Assembly: GCA_015143735.1 (NCBI GenBank)
Contig: VKHC01000352.1
Span: forward strand, 1-12,979
Source: Synura sp. LO234KE
Lineage: Eukaryota; Sar; Synurophyceae; Synurales; Mallomonadaceae
DNA: 12,979 bases
Direction: 5' to 3'
Part shown: one piece after another, positions 1 to 8,365 of the stretch
Numbering within the stretch: the first letter of the stretch is position 1
How the letters are laid out: each line of letters opens with the position of its first letter
Program-made: the position numbers and the translations under genes
Notes under the pieces: model-generated
What the model was told of the DNA's origin: nothing
Seen by the model: the letters and a program-made list of their open reading frames with translations, nothing else
Databases searched by the model: none

Positions 1-808
1 TTTGGATTTGATATACTAGTGCTAATTCGAGAGCTGGTCGACGGTGGTCATTTCCTAAAGAATGTAATCGCTCTGAATGAATTTGAATTCGAAGATAATT
101 AAGAAACCTTAACACGATTTAGTTTACCGAATCAATAATACCCGTTTTTTCCACGCAACAATTTTATGGAGCACGTTTTGTGCGTCAGTTCCCGTACTGT
201 ACTAGTAGACCGTTCTTGTACTCGGGCCTGAAAACTCCCACAGGTACTAGAAATTTCACCAGGACGAAAAGGTACCGTACAGACACAAGGCATAACGACA
301 AAGGGAGAACGGCAGTTTGAGTAACTAACCACTCCCATGAATCTGGCTCCTTGTTTTGTATCATCGCAGGAGTTGGAGCTGCGCCTGATGATGTGCTTGT
401 TGGAACAACGCCACCACGATGTCCACCATGCTTGTATCTGGTGTTGTGATTGTAATTCTTTCGTCTTTCAGTTGATTGAGCGCTTTCATCAGGTTCACTA
501 TTAATTTGTTTTTCTTCACCGTGAATGAGTAGATTGTCTTTCTAAAAAGAATGTAAATTTCTCCATTTTTTCGCTGAAATAATCATCTTGGTCTTCCTGA
601 ACATTTCAGCACGAGTTGATTTCATTGTTGATAAATCGTTTACTCGCTTACTCCTTACTTGATAATTTTCAAAACTCTAGCGAAATTGAACTACCGCGAA
701 AATGCAAATAAGAGTTTTAGCTACAAATGAATAATCTACAGATCAATTTTGGTGCACCAACGTGGCAAATGAATATGTGAGAAACCAACACCCATATCCG
801 AGATAAGG
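1..808. other. No gene recognised
   Basis: I see no convincing coding frame, RNA gene or long repeat here. The short open frames (68 codons at most) are within chance. The last 20 to 30 bases before 809 contain the words atatcc and gcacagatgt, which also end the repeat module at 2114 and 3411. The tail of an earlier, badly eroded unit of the neighbouring array may therefore reach into this stretch. Confidence 0.5.
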
Positions 809-913
809 CACAGATGTACAGTTGGTGGGAAATGTACCACTAGCTGCATTATAAGTGCACCTCGCATGATGTAGTCAAGTTGGTAGCAAGTGACCTTCGA
901 ATCATAATTTCGA

Positions 914-1050
914 GGGCGCTTCAGGTGCATTCACCTGGAGCTCTCTACTCGGTGACGGCACTAGCCATTTTTGGTTCATAATGAGTAGTTCATTAGTATG
1001 GAGGTGTGACTCCTGTCCCTTTCTTTGATCTATCTTTCCATGACGTCTCT
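914..1050 (-). repeat. Dispersed repeat, copy 1
   Basis: Read on the minus strand, this copy and copy 3 (5443-5512) align without gaps over about 54 bases at about 80% identity, including the exact 17-base word gtgaatgcacctgaagc. It also aligns with copy 2 through tggc(t/g)agt and caccgagt (minus strand) and onward through ggttcat, tagttc and gtcc (plus strand, to about 1050). It lies in array unit 1. Confidence 0.7.
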
Positions 1051-1432
1051 ACCGCCAATACTTATTAACACCACCTGATTCTCAATGTCTGTGTTCCAGC
1101 AATAAAGGCTTTCTCGCATCACCAGTCCCCGACATTACCAAATGCGTGGCTCCCATTCAGCAGGCACCGTCCTTGAAGCGGTTTGCTTCACCACATTTCC
1201 TAGGAAAAGTGAACACTACCTTTACCAAGATATTGTGTGTCCTTCAAATTTCTGGGGCTGGGCCCGTAGGACTCTATCAGCAAGTAACGCTTTGCAAGAG
1301 GACTCACAGTTAGATTCCACCATACTTACAGGACATTGATTCTGCTTGTTTGGACCAAGGCTCGTACCAAGAAAAACTCCATGGTGGCGGCGAACGCAAA
1401 TCGGAGGGCTGACTCTCCATCGAGTAAAGGTT

Positions 1433-1554
1433 AATTTACCAACTTAAGTGACACTTGCACGGTGGTATATCTCATCCAGTTAGGCTACCCGGACATTCAA
1501 ACTATATAGAGAGTGATGTTATAGTATGATCTCACTACTTATATCGATGGAATG
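1433..1554 (+). repeat. Module 1, copy in unit 1
   Basis: The module pairs with 2969-3090. Shared runs are tatatctcatc (1466-1476), a 20-base exact match starting cggacattcaaac (1490-1509), and tatgatctcac followed by acttatatcg (1525-1545, one mismatch to the other copy). Overall I judge the two copies to be roughly three-quarters identical by eye. Confidence 0.8.
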
Positions 1555-1913
1555 ACTGCGGGCAAGATTGCTAGACCATAAACCATACCGTCGAGCTTTC
1601 CCAGGGGATGACAAATATAGAGCATTCCTGAAACAGCCGCAGCAAAAAACAGAATGAATACCTTTGTGAGCGGGAGTAATTATTTGCGATACGATGAAAA
1701 ACCATTAGCTGATCTCTCCAGATTCGGACATAACAATTAGAAAGTATCTCCTTCAATAAGTTTTATCCAAACATTAAAATTACGGAAAATCATGCTATGA
1801 TACAAGCAGAATAATATATAAAAGTAATATAAAATACCTTTTATTTATCGAAGAATCGCCCAAACAACTGAGTTGTTAATAACTCAAGACAAGTTTAGTA
1901 ACATTTTTTTTAG

Positions 1914-2114
1914 TGTCACGGTTAATCACGGGGTATTACAAAATCTTACAGGGATAATTACGGATTATAATCAATTCATGGATAATTAACACCTGTACTC
2001 ACCCGTGGTTAACCCTATTTTGTTAACATAAAAAACATACCGAATTTTCCATGAATAATTAGGGTACCGTGGATAACCCAGCGTGGATATCCACGGTTTT
2101 CTATGCACAGATGT
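1914..2114 (+). repeat. Module 2, copy in unit 1
   Basis: The module pairs with 3236-3411 at offsets of 1323 (start) to 1297 (end). Shared strings include cggggtat, acaaaatcttaca (1938-1950), ataccgaatt, gataacccag, atatcca and ggttttctatgcac. It is dense in words derived from gtggataacc and its reverse complement. Confidence 0.75.
2067..2096. repeat. Palindromic word pair
   Basis: The word ccgtggataaccc (2067-2079) is followed within two bases by the perfect 14-base palindrome cgtggatatccacg (2082-2095). The arrangement recurs in degraded form at 3371-3392. It could extrude as a hairpin or mark a preferred insertion or recombination site. Only the symmetry itself is seen. Confidence 0.7.
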
Positions 2115-2370
2115 CTCGCTCTTCTCGGGAGGAGGGAGCTTGCCAGGTCGCTTGTCTCCGTGGAGCTTCTCGTCGCCCATATTGAAACGGCGCTCTGCTG
2201 TCGTTAGTTTGGATAGGTCGTTTATTCTAACTAAACGTGCTCGTCTGGGCCTTTTGTCATCATGTACGCCTTCCTCCTTGTCTGTACCCGACCTGATTCC
2301 ATGCCTCTGTCCCCCTCCGGGTGGGGACATTGTGACTAGTGTCTGGTTCCAAAGCAGCCCCTCGGATCCA
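2115..2370. other. GC-rich block unique to unit 2
   Basis: This stretch is clearly richer in G and C than the modules around it and has no counterpart that I can find in units 1 or 3. The plus strand is rich in pyrimidine runs. The minus strand is open from 2375 to 1986 (129 codons from a non-ATG start, with an internal ATG at about 2321), giving a charged, Pro/Gly/Lys/Arg-rich peptide. That frame runs into the non-coding repeat, so its length means little. It may be an insertion from a transposon body. Confidence 0.4.
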
Positions 2371-2456
2371 CTCACTCGGTGTCACGGGACTCGCCACGTG
2401 GTTCATGGGAGGTAGTTCCTAGGTCCTTCTTTTAATCTCTTTTATAATCTAACCAC
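2370..2456 (-). repeat. Dispersed repeat, copy 2
   Basis: The minus strand reads tggcgagtcccgtgac (2396-2381). It matches copy 1 at about 21 of 24 positions with a two-base gap, and copy 3 at about 14 of 16. On the plus strand the match to copy 1 continues through ggttcat and tagttc (2400-2419) into gtcc and ttt, atct. It lies in unit 2 at the expected offset (1427) from copy 1. Confidence 0.65.
2380..2396 (-). other. Possible retroelement primer-binding site
   Basis: The minus strand starts TGGCGAGTCCC, and the matching position in copy 3 is TGGCGAGCCC. Many Ty3/gypsy elements carry a primer-binding site starting TGGCGA, complementary to the CCA-bearing end of a tRNA. The conserved block edge at this point fits that idea. 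No flanking LTR pair or polyprotein gene is visible, so this is a guess from a short motif. Confidence 0.2.
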
Positions 2457-2718
2457 AAGATTTTCGCCAAACAGCACATTGATTTTCAGCGCACTAAGCC
2501 CAATTGATGTGTGAAGCAGCAATCGCGCGGCTTTCTTGACCTCTTTACACCTAATAATTATAGTGTGACGGCAACTCTTAACACATTTTTTAATCTGCGT
2601 CCAAATGTATGCGAAGAAGAAACTTCCACCTCCAGTAGGTTACAAGACATATATAATTGCCGAGCAGTTTTGGGTGTTTTGAAAAGTACTCCGTGTTACA
2701 TCAGTGCATAAAACTTTG

Positions 2719-2965
2719 CCGTGGATAACCATACATACCCCTAATTTTATTACCATTTTACTTCGCATCAAAAAGTCTATGTTATTCTCATGGATAACCC
2801 TGGAATATACTTACGTCGTGTTATACTCCGTAATAGTACTCCGTGCTTACACTAGTACAGAATTGTAGTTATCCCTGTGGATATCCGCGGACCATTCTAA
2901 GCTAACCGTAGTTATCCATGAAAATACCCAAGGTTATCCTTAGTCATTCATAGAAATATCCACGG
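2719..2965. repeat. Segment with inverted ends, about 247 bp
   Basis: The left end ccgtggataa (2719-2728) and right end atatccacgg (2956-2965) are inverted copies matching at 9 of 10 positions. Inside, further words face right in the left half (ggataaccc at 2792-2800) and left in the right half (gttatcc at 2868, 2911 and 2933), so the symmetry is distributed rather than only terminal. It holds no coding frame. A MITE-like element is possible, but I see no convincing target-site duplication. Confidence 0.4.
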
Positions 2966-2968
2966 ACC

Positions 2969-3090
2969 AATTTACAGAGTTAAACGACATTTGCAGGGTG
3001 CTATATCTCATCAAGTACACCAGCTCCACGGACATTCAAACTATATAGGGAGGAAAATATCATTATGATCTCACAACTTATATCGCTGAA
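2969..3090 (+). repeat. Module 1, copy in unit 2
   Basis: The partner of 1433-1554 at an offset of 1536 bases. The 20-base exact core lies at 3029-3048. The copy starts directly after the inverted-word segment that ends at 2965. Confidence 0.8.
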
Positions 3091-3235
3091 ATTGTGAGAA
3101 TTAGATTACGTGAAGATTTCTTTATGATAATTGCGTAATTATTTCCTTTTAATTGAACTAAATCTTATTTTAATCAAGTTAAGCGCCAATAACCTTTCAT
3201 CAGCACAACATTACATTTTAGCATGATTATTATTT

Positions 3236-3411
3236 GTGATGTGGGTAATCTCGGGGTATAACAAAATCTTACACGGAAAACTACGGAGTAAAATCAAATC
3301 ATGGATCATTGGCACCCGTAGTTAACAATATTTTGTTTACCATACCGAATTCTATAATTACGGTGGCGAAGATAACCCAGCAGATATCCATGGTTTTCTA
3401 TGCACTGATGT
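3236..3411 (+). repeat. Module 2, copy in unit 2
   Basis: The partner of 1914-2114, starting at gtgatgtgggtaatc and ending at gcactgatgt. It is about 25 bases shorter than its partner. The near-perfect palindrome of the unit 1 copy is eroded here to agatatccatgg. Confidence 0.75.
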
Positions 3412-3660
3412 ATATGCGTGATATTAACAAATCCACACACCGATGCGGTCACGTCGCGGTGTCATATACTGAGGAAATCCCAGAGGGAGTGGAGGGTATC
3501 CGGGTACCCTTGTGCACTCTGCAGAATTACGAGTGCAGCATGATGCCGACAGGAGAGGTTTCCATATTACTCAACACGGTAGAATGTGATTCACCACGGA
3601 GAGTACCAAAATGTCATACCTTGGTACCCCATTTTATTACCGTTACAGGACTATTCTCGA
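3412..3660 (+). repeat. Array unit 3, truncated
   Basis: The words ctgcagaattac, gagtgca and gcatgatg (3519-3544) match 844-871 of unit 1. They are followed by gtgattcacc and ggag near 3587, matching gtgcattcacctggag in unit 1. At about 3615-3655 the string ccc, attttattacc and a following ttac resembles 2738-2760 of unit 2. Similarity fades after about 3660, which I take as the right end of the array. Confidence 0.45.
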
Positions 3661-5440
3661 TCAAGCTACAGCAAGGAAGATCTATTGCCTTATTCTGTTT
3701 ACCTTGAGTGGCTCCGCCTTATTACCAATATAAAAATAAATGAATTTTGAGATCACTAGAACTGCTCAAAATGAGAGTTGGAAGAGCAGCATAAAATTTA
3801 GTTGTCATTTTGTTATATACAGTAATTTTATTTATTCATTCGAAAATTTTAGAGATTCAAATTATTTTAAAAAGCAGTCATGTTTAAGTATGCTACTTAA
3901 GTGTCCCCAAAGTATATGACACACTTTAGTAAGGGAATCGGCGGATGTAGTACATATCTTATAATTATCTTCGATGCTCTCATCGCATTTTGCGCCGGCT
4001 CTTGCGCGTGCAGCCCACGTTGTTGCCTTGCCTTCGCACTTCTACCACCAGTAACCACTTTGGTATCATACAAGGTAGAAGACGTGTGTATCGGCGAGAG
4101 AGTTATAGGGACTCGCAACTTTTACCACGTGCAAGACTAGGAAAATTGACACTCCGACCCTATGGAGAGTGCAACATCGCAAAAATGATGCATGCTAATC
4201 CAGTTTTTAAAATTTCCGATTTACTAAATATAAGCAAAAGACGTGCCTCCAAAGCACCAAAACCTCTACTTATTCAGCGCGACAACAAAGAGGCAAACAT
4301 GAGGATAAGCACTGAATTGATAGGCTGTCTACTGTACCGATCTCATCTAACTTCGAATTCAAGCAAGTAAACGCTCACGTTTCTCTTCCGATTCATGCCG
4401 ACAATAGCAGCCATGCACACTCGCACCAGTTGACAAAAAACGCATAGAACTGAAGCAATACTAGTGAAGTCGATTTTTTTATCTTCAAAAGTATAAGTAG
4501 AAAAAAGGTACCTTAGAGAAAAATAACTCAACACTGGCGCCTGGGAACGTCCTCTAGGATATGAAGGAATCGACGAGAAAAGCATACGTTTGCGTTCAAC
4601 CAATTTGCCATGAAGTGGTGCGGTACATCCAACTCCTGTTGTAGCCGAACAAGCATATGATATTGCAGACAATTGAATATCTAGTCATTTTATCCCCCTG
4701 GAACGCATAGTAGACACCTCAAAATCTGCGGCGCCATCATCCTTCAAGATAGAATGGCACGCAATCATAACGAAAATGACATTCACTCTTTTCCCATAGG
4801 GGTACTTCCCTGCAACGGGTGATATACTCTACTTAAGCTAAATTAAACTAAAACATATTCATAAAAAGTTTAAATTGGACGAATGTGAATGGAAGCTGAA
4901 TCCGCAGTGAGCGATTCGGTACTAACAAATTTAAATCATCATAAATTGATTCTACACTCATCATAAAGTGATCAAGTGGGAAAAGTTGTACAGAATTTCA
5001 CTCCCTTTCCAGCGAAACCAATGAAATAAACACACCACATTCGACAAATGCCATAGCCATTACAAATATCTGGTCTTCCAAGTTCCTACTAATAAGCATG
5101 CCACTATAAGAGTTGTTGATATCTAAGGTAATCCATGTCATAATCAAGCGTTTCGTAAGAGCTCCTGGGTAGGGAGTGGTGGTGTCCAAGGAATCATAAC
5201 TAAGGGGAGTATTATAGCTTACCGGAGTTGTTGGGCACTAAACTCTAACTTCTTTTCCTCGAATGTAATCTTTGATAACTTTCCGGGGCACCGAAATTCA
5301 TTTTATTTTTTCAGACGACCCGGAAATCAACTGAAATTTGTGATAATTTTTTTTGATTCAATCGAACATGTAGCTAGAATCATGTCACGTTGAAACAACG
5401 TCAGCCTGGCCAGTGAAATTATGATAGCGTAACTCCGCCG
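3661..5440. other. No gene recognised
   Basis: The first 240 bases are AT-rich. Open frames at 3897-4140 (both strands), 3990-4370 (plus) and 4343-4672 (minus, no ATG start) overlap each other and are of chance length, with no domain that I recognise. A small direct repeat lies at 4936-4972. Confidence 0.45.
4936..4972 (+). repeat. Short direct repeat, 15 bp twice
   Basis: The sequence tcatcataaattgat (4936-4950) recurs as tcatcataaagtgat (4958-4972), 14 of 15 identical with a period of 22. It is a minor local duplication with no evident role. Confidence 0.7.
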
Positions 5441-5545
5441 CACCATGCGTTGTCAACTGGCGAGCCCAGTGACCGGATGGAGAGTTCCACGTGAATGCAC
5501 CTGAAGCACCCAGGTTAGTTGCAAACTGCGATACCCCGATCAGCT
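5441..5545 (+). repeat. Dispersed repeat, copy 3 (inverted relative to array)
   Basis: The plus strand reads tggcgagcccagtgacc (5458-5474) and then gtgaatgcacctgaagc (5491-5507), the reverse complement of the sequence at about 915-970. Similarity continues weakly to about 5545 (aggttagttgc against aggtcacttgc in copy 1). The copy is isolated, because no array modules 1 or 2 are recognisable around it. This shows that the block has moved or been copied independently of the array. Confidence 0.65.
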
Positions 5546-5627
5546 GACGCATAACATGTTGGAGCGGCATCGAGGAATGGAGATAAGAGTTTTGCCGTGC
5601 AGTCAGGATGTGCAAATGAAGTAAGTT

Positions 5628-5882
5628 TTACTTTTTGAGAAACACATGCGCGAGGGAACACAAAGTGATCGCTTCATTAGCGGAGGCACAATAAAACCGA
5701 CCACATAAAAGGGTCGCAAGCTCAAGAAAAACTAAGTAGACGACGAATACGCTTGCGAAAGAGCCCTTGAATCCGTTTTGACCATGGCCTTCAGAACGCT
5801 GGAAGAAAACACCGTCGACGAGGAATATAGCTAGAAGAAACGCTCGGCAACTTCTGGGCTTCTCCTTCAGCTCTGAAGACAT
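5628..5882 (-). other. Unassigned 84-codon open frame with hydrophobic stretches
   Basis: The frame starts at a true ATG (5882-5880) and ends in TAA. Two hydrophobic runs are visible, at about residues 14-27 (AFLLAIFLVDGVFF) and 46-63 (ASVFVVYLVFLELATLL), so a small membrane or secreted protein is conceivable. I recognise no family, and the length is well within chance. Another minus-strand open frame (5898-6227) ends 15 bases upstream in a different frame. Confidence 0.15.
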
Positions 5883-5897
5883 TCCTTTGCTCTCATA

Positions 5898-6227
5898 CTA
5901 TGAGTAAAATTCTGCATCTCCTTCAAAAGAGTTTCTCGCAGCAGCGCCTCCTTGGTTCAACATGAATATCAATCTTAGCCCACAATGATTGCCGCAGAGA
6001 ACATTTAAGCTGCCCCTGGTGTTGCCAGTCCAAGCAACCACACCTTGGGCGATTCTATTGACCCGTGGTAATTTCTTGGAGAACTTGCAGGTTTTTATCC
6101 TCTTCCGGGTAAAACCCCGATTGACGCATTTAAACACGATTTCTTCCGACGATGTCTCAACTGTCCCAAAGCTCGGTACCAGGATCACCCACTGCTCATC
6201 CGGGAGAATGACACACACATCCCGGCA
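5898..6227 (-). other. Unassigned 109-codon open frame, no start codon
   Basis: This stop-to-stop frame has no ATG in its first 80 codons. It encodes a basic, Cys-containing peptide with alternating hydrophobic strands (VVAWTG, SLNVLCG, LRLIFML). The pattern loosely recalls small secreted RNase-fold effectors of plant-pathogenic fungi, but no catalytic residue or cysteine pair can be assigned, and the upstream sequence offers no intact signal peptide. It may be noise. Confidence 0.12.
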
Positions 6228-7735
6228 TGTCTACTGACACACTAAGGAAAATCACGCTGATGCTTTCACTGAGCTCTGCTTGCGATTAATACTTCCACGG
6301 TACAGCCCCAGAGCCTTGTTGGCATTTTTTCTAACGAGTCTACTCTCTTACCAATGTAATCTGATGAAGCTGCTTTCGTGAGAAATAATGCTCAGCAGGC
6401 CTGAACGGGACTTTCCGGCAAGGGCGACATCTGGAATTGTCTATCAGCAGCTCCGTATAGTCTTAAGGTTGCCTTTCTTCCTGGAGACGGCCCCGCTCGG
6501 CCGGCCCCCTTGAGCACATCCCGCCGACGTGCCAATAGTGGTGATGCCAACTCAGACAACGCGGCTAGACGTTCTCCGTCCAACAGGAGACCCAGTTCCT
6601 CGATGGTGTTCCAAACTACACCGCGCAAGGACGCCACGTATCCCAGAATTCACCACGGAGGAAACGACCAAAGATTTTTCCAAATCTCATTTTTGTATTT
6701 CTTGCAAATTAAGATTACTATTTTTGTTTGAGTTTTGCTTGAATTTTCTTCGCTGCACGGAATAGCAATTTTTGGAATTTCCGTAATTAAGGTTTTGGGT
6801 TCATTTTCCTTGACCTAAAATTACTCGTTTTTCCGGCCATCTAGCTGCTTATTTCTTGAGAAATCCTATCCAGCTCAGCTAGTGAACGGGTCAATATCCG
6901 ACTCCAGGCGGAGAAGCTTGCTCCTGAGAATGCCGTGGGGGATTGACGCAGTCGGTCTTTTTTTAAAGTTCATTTTATGTCCGCCGTTCCTATTCACCCT
7001 GTGTGATCTGGTTGATGTGCCTGGTCTACTACGTAATTCTGTGTAATCTAAGATAAGTGTACTGTAAAAAAACGAAGATTACTTGGATTGCCGGTTGAGC
7101 AACTGGATTTTTTGTTCAAGAGCTTCTGGGAGGCAGTGAAATCCACCATTTGCGCGATACTCAATAAATGCGTTTGAGAACCCTTTCGACTCATTCGTTT
7201 TTTTTAACCACTCCAAGCTAGAGAAGGTAAAAGTAAAGATTTTATGCCCGTATTACGAAATACATTAAAGTGCTGGGCTTGTTGACTTCACCCGGACTCC
7301 CGAAGTTTTTGCATTTACGTCTGAGCGAATGTGCATTGAATTGATGAACTCCGGGAAGTGGGGCACACAAAGTCTTACATGAGCAGAGCATTTCTTCACC
7401 TCCTTTTAATTACGACCCGCTCCCTCGGTAGACATCATGGCAAAGATCATTAAACCCGCAATACTCAAACTAACCACTCCCTATGTGCAAAATGGCAATT
7501 CCATGAACGAGTACAATGCTCCAGACCATTGCAACTGAACGCCACTCCATAGTCACCTAAGTTCTGCATGATCACTGCCCCGTTGCTTGTCTTACCAAGA
7601 CCTATCCTGGATTAAAGCTCAGGAATATGTGCTGGTGGTACGTCATGGCACGCTTTAAAGTTTGAGTCAGTTCAGTAAGAGGCCAGGTGAAGGAAACAGT
7701 CATTTTACACTTCGATCATTTAAAACGTAAACTCT

Positions 7736-7945
7736 TTATACTTGCTTTGAGCTCTCCTCTCCCCGCATCCCGGCTCCCGGGAAGCGATGAGATCTATATT
7801 GCTTAGATGTTTGGTCCCAATTACCGCCCATATCCCGGTGTTCTAGCATCCGCCCTGGGTGCTGGATCTCACGAGTGGTAGAATATATCCATTTTGGTGA
7901 TTTATTGCTATATTTACTACTGCTCCCGCTCGCATCGTCGTTCAT
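7736..7945 (-). other. Unassigned 69-codon open frame
   Basis: The frame starts at a true ATG (7945-7943) and ends in TAA. The peptide is hydrophilic, rich in Ser, Arg, Lys and Gly, with no membrane segment or recognisable motif. Nothing around it suggests a promoter or splice sites. Its length is no evidence for coding. Confidence 0.12.
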
Positions 7946-8230
7946 AGTAACTTCTCATTCAGCTTTCATTCTCATTCCGTTCGGTCAGTCGAAGATATGT
8001 CAACAACATCCTCTTCTTGGTAGCCCCTATGCTTTCTATCCGCAAAATTCAGTTAACGCGTCGATTTTTCACTAGATTTCAGGGACTTCTGCATATTGAC
8101 TGATGTGCCGGAATATTATTTGAGTAAAAATCGACCTTTTCATTTTCCTTTTTTCATCATTAGATCATAGGAGGGCGGCTCAGTAGGGTCAGCTGAAACC
8201 GCGATCTCGAAATGTTAGGGTGCAGTGACA

Positions 8231-8365
8231 TCATCCCTCGATGTAGTGAACTTTACGGGTGTTGTCGGGTCGACTTACAGCGCAGCATACCGCCCCGACA
8301 GCGACCAGATAAGCAGACAGGAGGACCAGCCCCAAAGCGATAACTACAGAGCACAGAAAGGTTAT
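8231..8365 (-). other. Short open frame with a membrane-helix-like run
   Basis: This 44-codon stop-to-stop frame contains an uninterrupted hydrophobic run of about 24 residues (VVIALGLVLLSAYLVAVGAV, continuing CCAV). It is followed by SRPDNTRK, the basic flank typical of a transmembrane helix. There is no start codon. A pyrimidine-rich stretch ending ctctgtag just before the run could be a splice acceptor, but no exon upstream is identifiable. Confidence 0.15.

Larger units (their letters stand above)
819..2114 (+). repeat. Array unit 1
   Basis: This is the most complete unit. In order it carries the dispersed block (914-1050), the cagcaat block (near 1097), module 1 (1433-1554), an AT-rich spacer (1555-1913) and module 2 (1914-2114). 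The spacer is about 214 bases longer than the equivalent in unit 2 (3091-3235), which suggests an insertion in unit 1 or a deletion in unit 2. The boundaries are conventional, set by the recurring junction word, and the true duplication breakpoints may lie elsewhere. Confidence 0.6.
2115..3411 (+). repeat. Array unit 2
   Basis: Unit 2 starts with a GC-rich block (2115-2370) that replaces about 100 bases of unit 1. It continues with the dispersed block (2370-2456), the cagcaat block (near 2517), a palindromic-word segment (2719-2965), module 1 (2969-3090) and module 2 (3236-3411). Its total length matches unit 1 only because gains and losses roughly cancel. Confidence 0.6.
809..3660 (+). repeat. 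Diverged tandem array, period about 1.3 kb
   Basis: Homologous blocks recur in the same order and orientation. The junction word gcac(a/t)gatgt lies at 809-818, 2105-2114 and 3402-3411, spaced 1296 and 1297 bases. Block pairs are actcggtg (947 and 2374), cagcaat followed by ggctttct (1097 and 2517), a block with a 20-base exact core (1490-1509 and 3029-3048), and acaaaatcttaca (1938 and 3261). A third unit is partly visible: ctgca, agtgca and gcatgatg at 844-871 recur at 3519-3544. Offsets vary from 1297 to 1536 because of internal indels, so the copies are old. No coding frame survives across units, and the open frames at 1986-2415 and 3309-3707 overlap the repeats at chance length. The array could be a satellite or nested copies of one non-autonomous transposon. 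Confidence 0.75.
5546..7735. other. No gene recognised apart from weak open frames
   Basis: Apart from the two minus-strand frames at 5628-6227, this stretch holds a GC-rich patch at about 6480-6660 that is open in several frames at once: minus 6392-6637 from GTG, and plus 6407-6731 with no early ATG. Overlapping opposite frames of similar length are the usual result of GC-rich composition. From 6660 to 7735 I see only AT-rich unstructured DNA. Confidence 0.4.

Noticed and set aside
1986-2415. Overlapping open frames on both strands (129 and 110 codons)
   Set aside because: They overlap the palindromic module and the GC-rich block. Opposite-strand openness of similar length points to composition, not coding.
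3309-3707. Longest open frame (132 codons, plus strand)
   Set aside because: It runs through repeat module 2 and unit 3 of the non-coding array, it is not conserved in the other array units, and its length is expected by chance in a window this size.
4343-4797. Minus-strand frame that first looked like a secreted protein starting at the ATG at 4797
   Set aside because: That ATG is followed by a stop after four codons. The longer hydrophobic frame is in another phase, contains a stop at 4687-4685 and lacks a suitable start.
6392-6731. GC-rich patch open in minus (81 codons) and plus (about 108 codons) frames
   Set aside because: Both strands are open over the same bases, neither has a recognisable domain, and the minus frame starts at GTG. 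Composition explains it.
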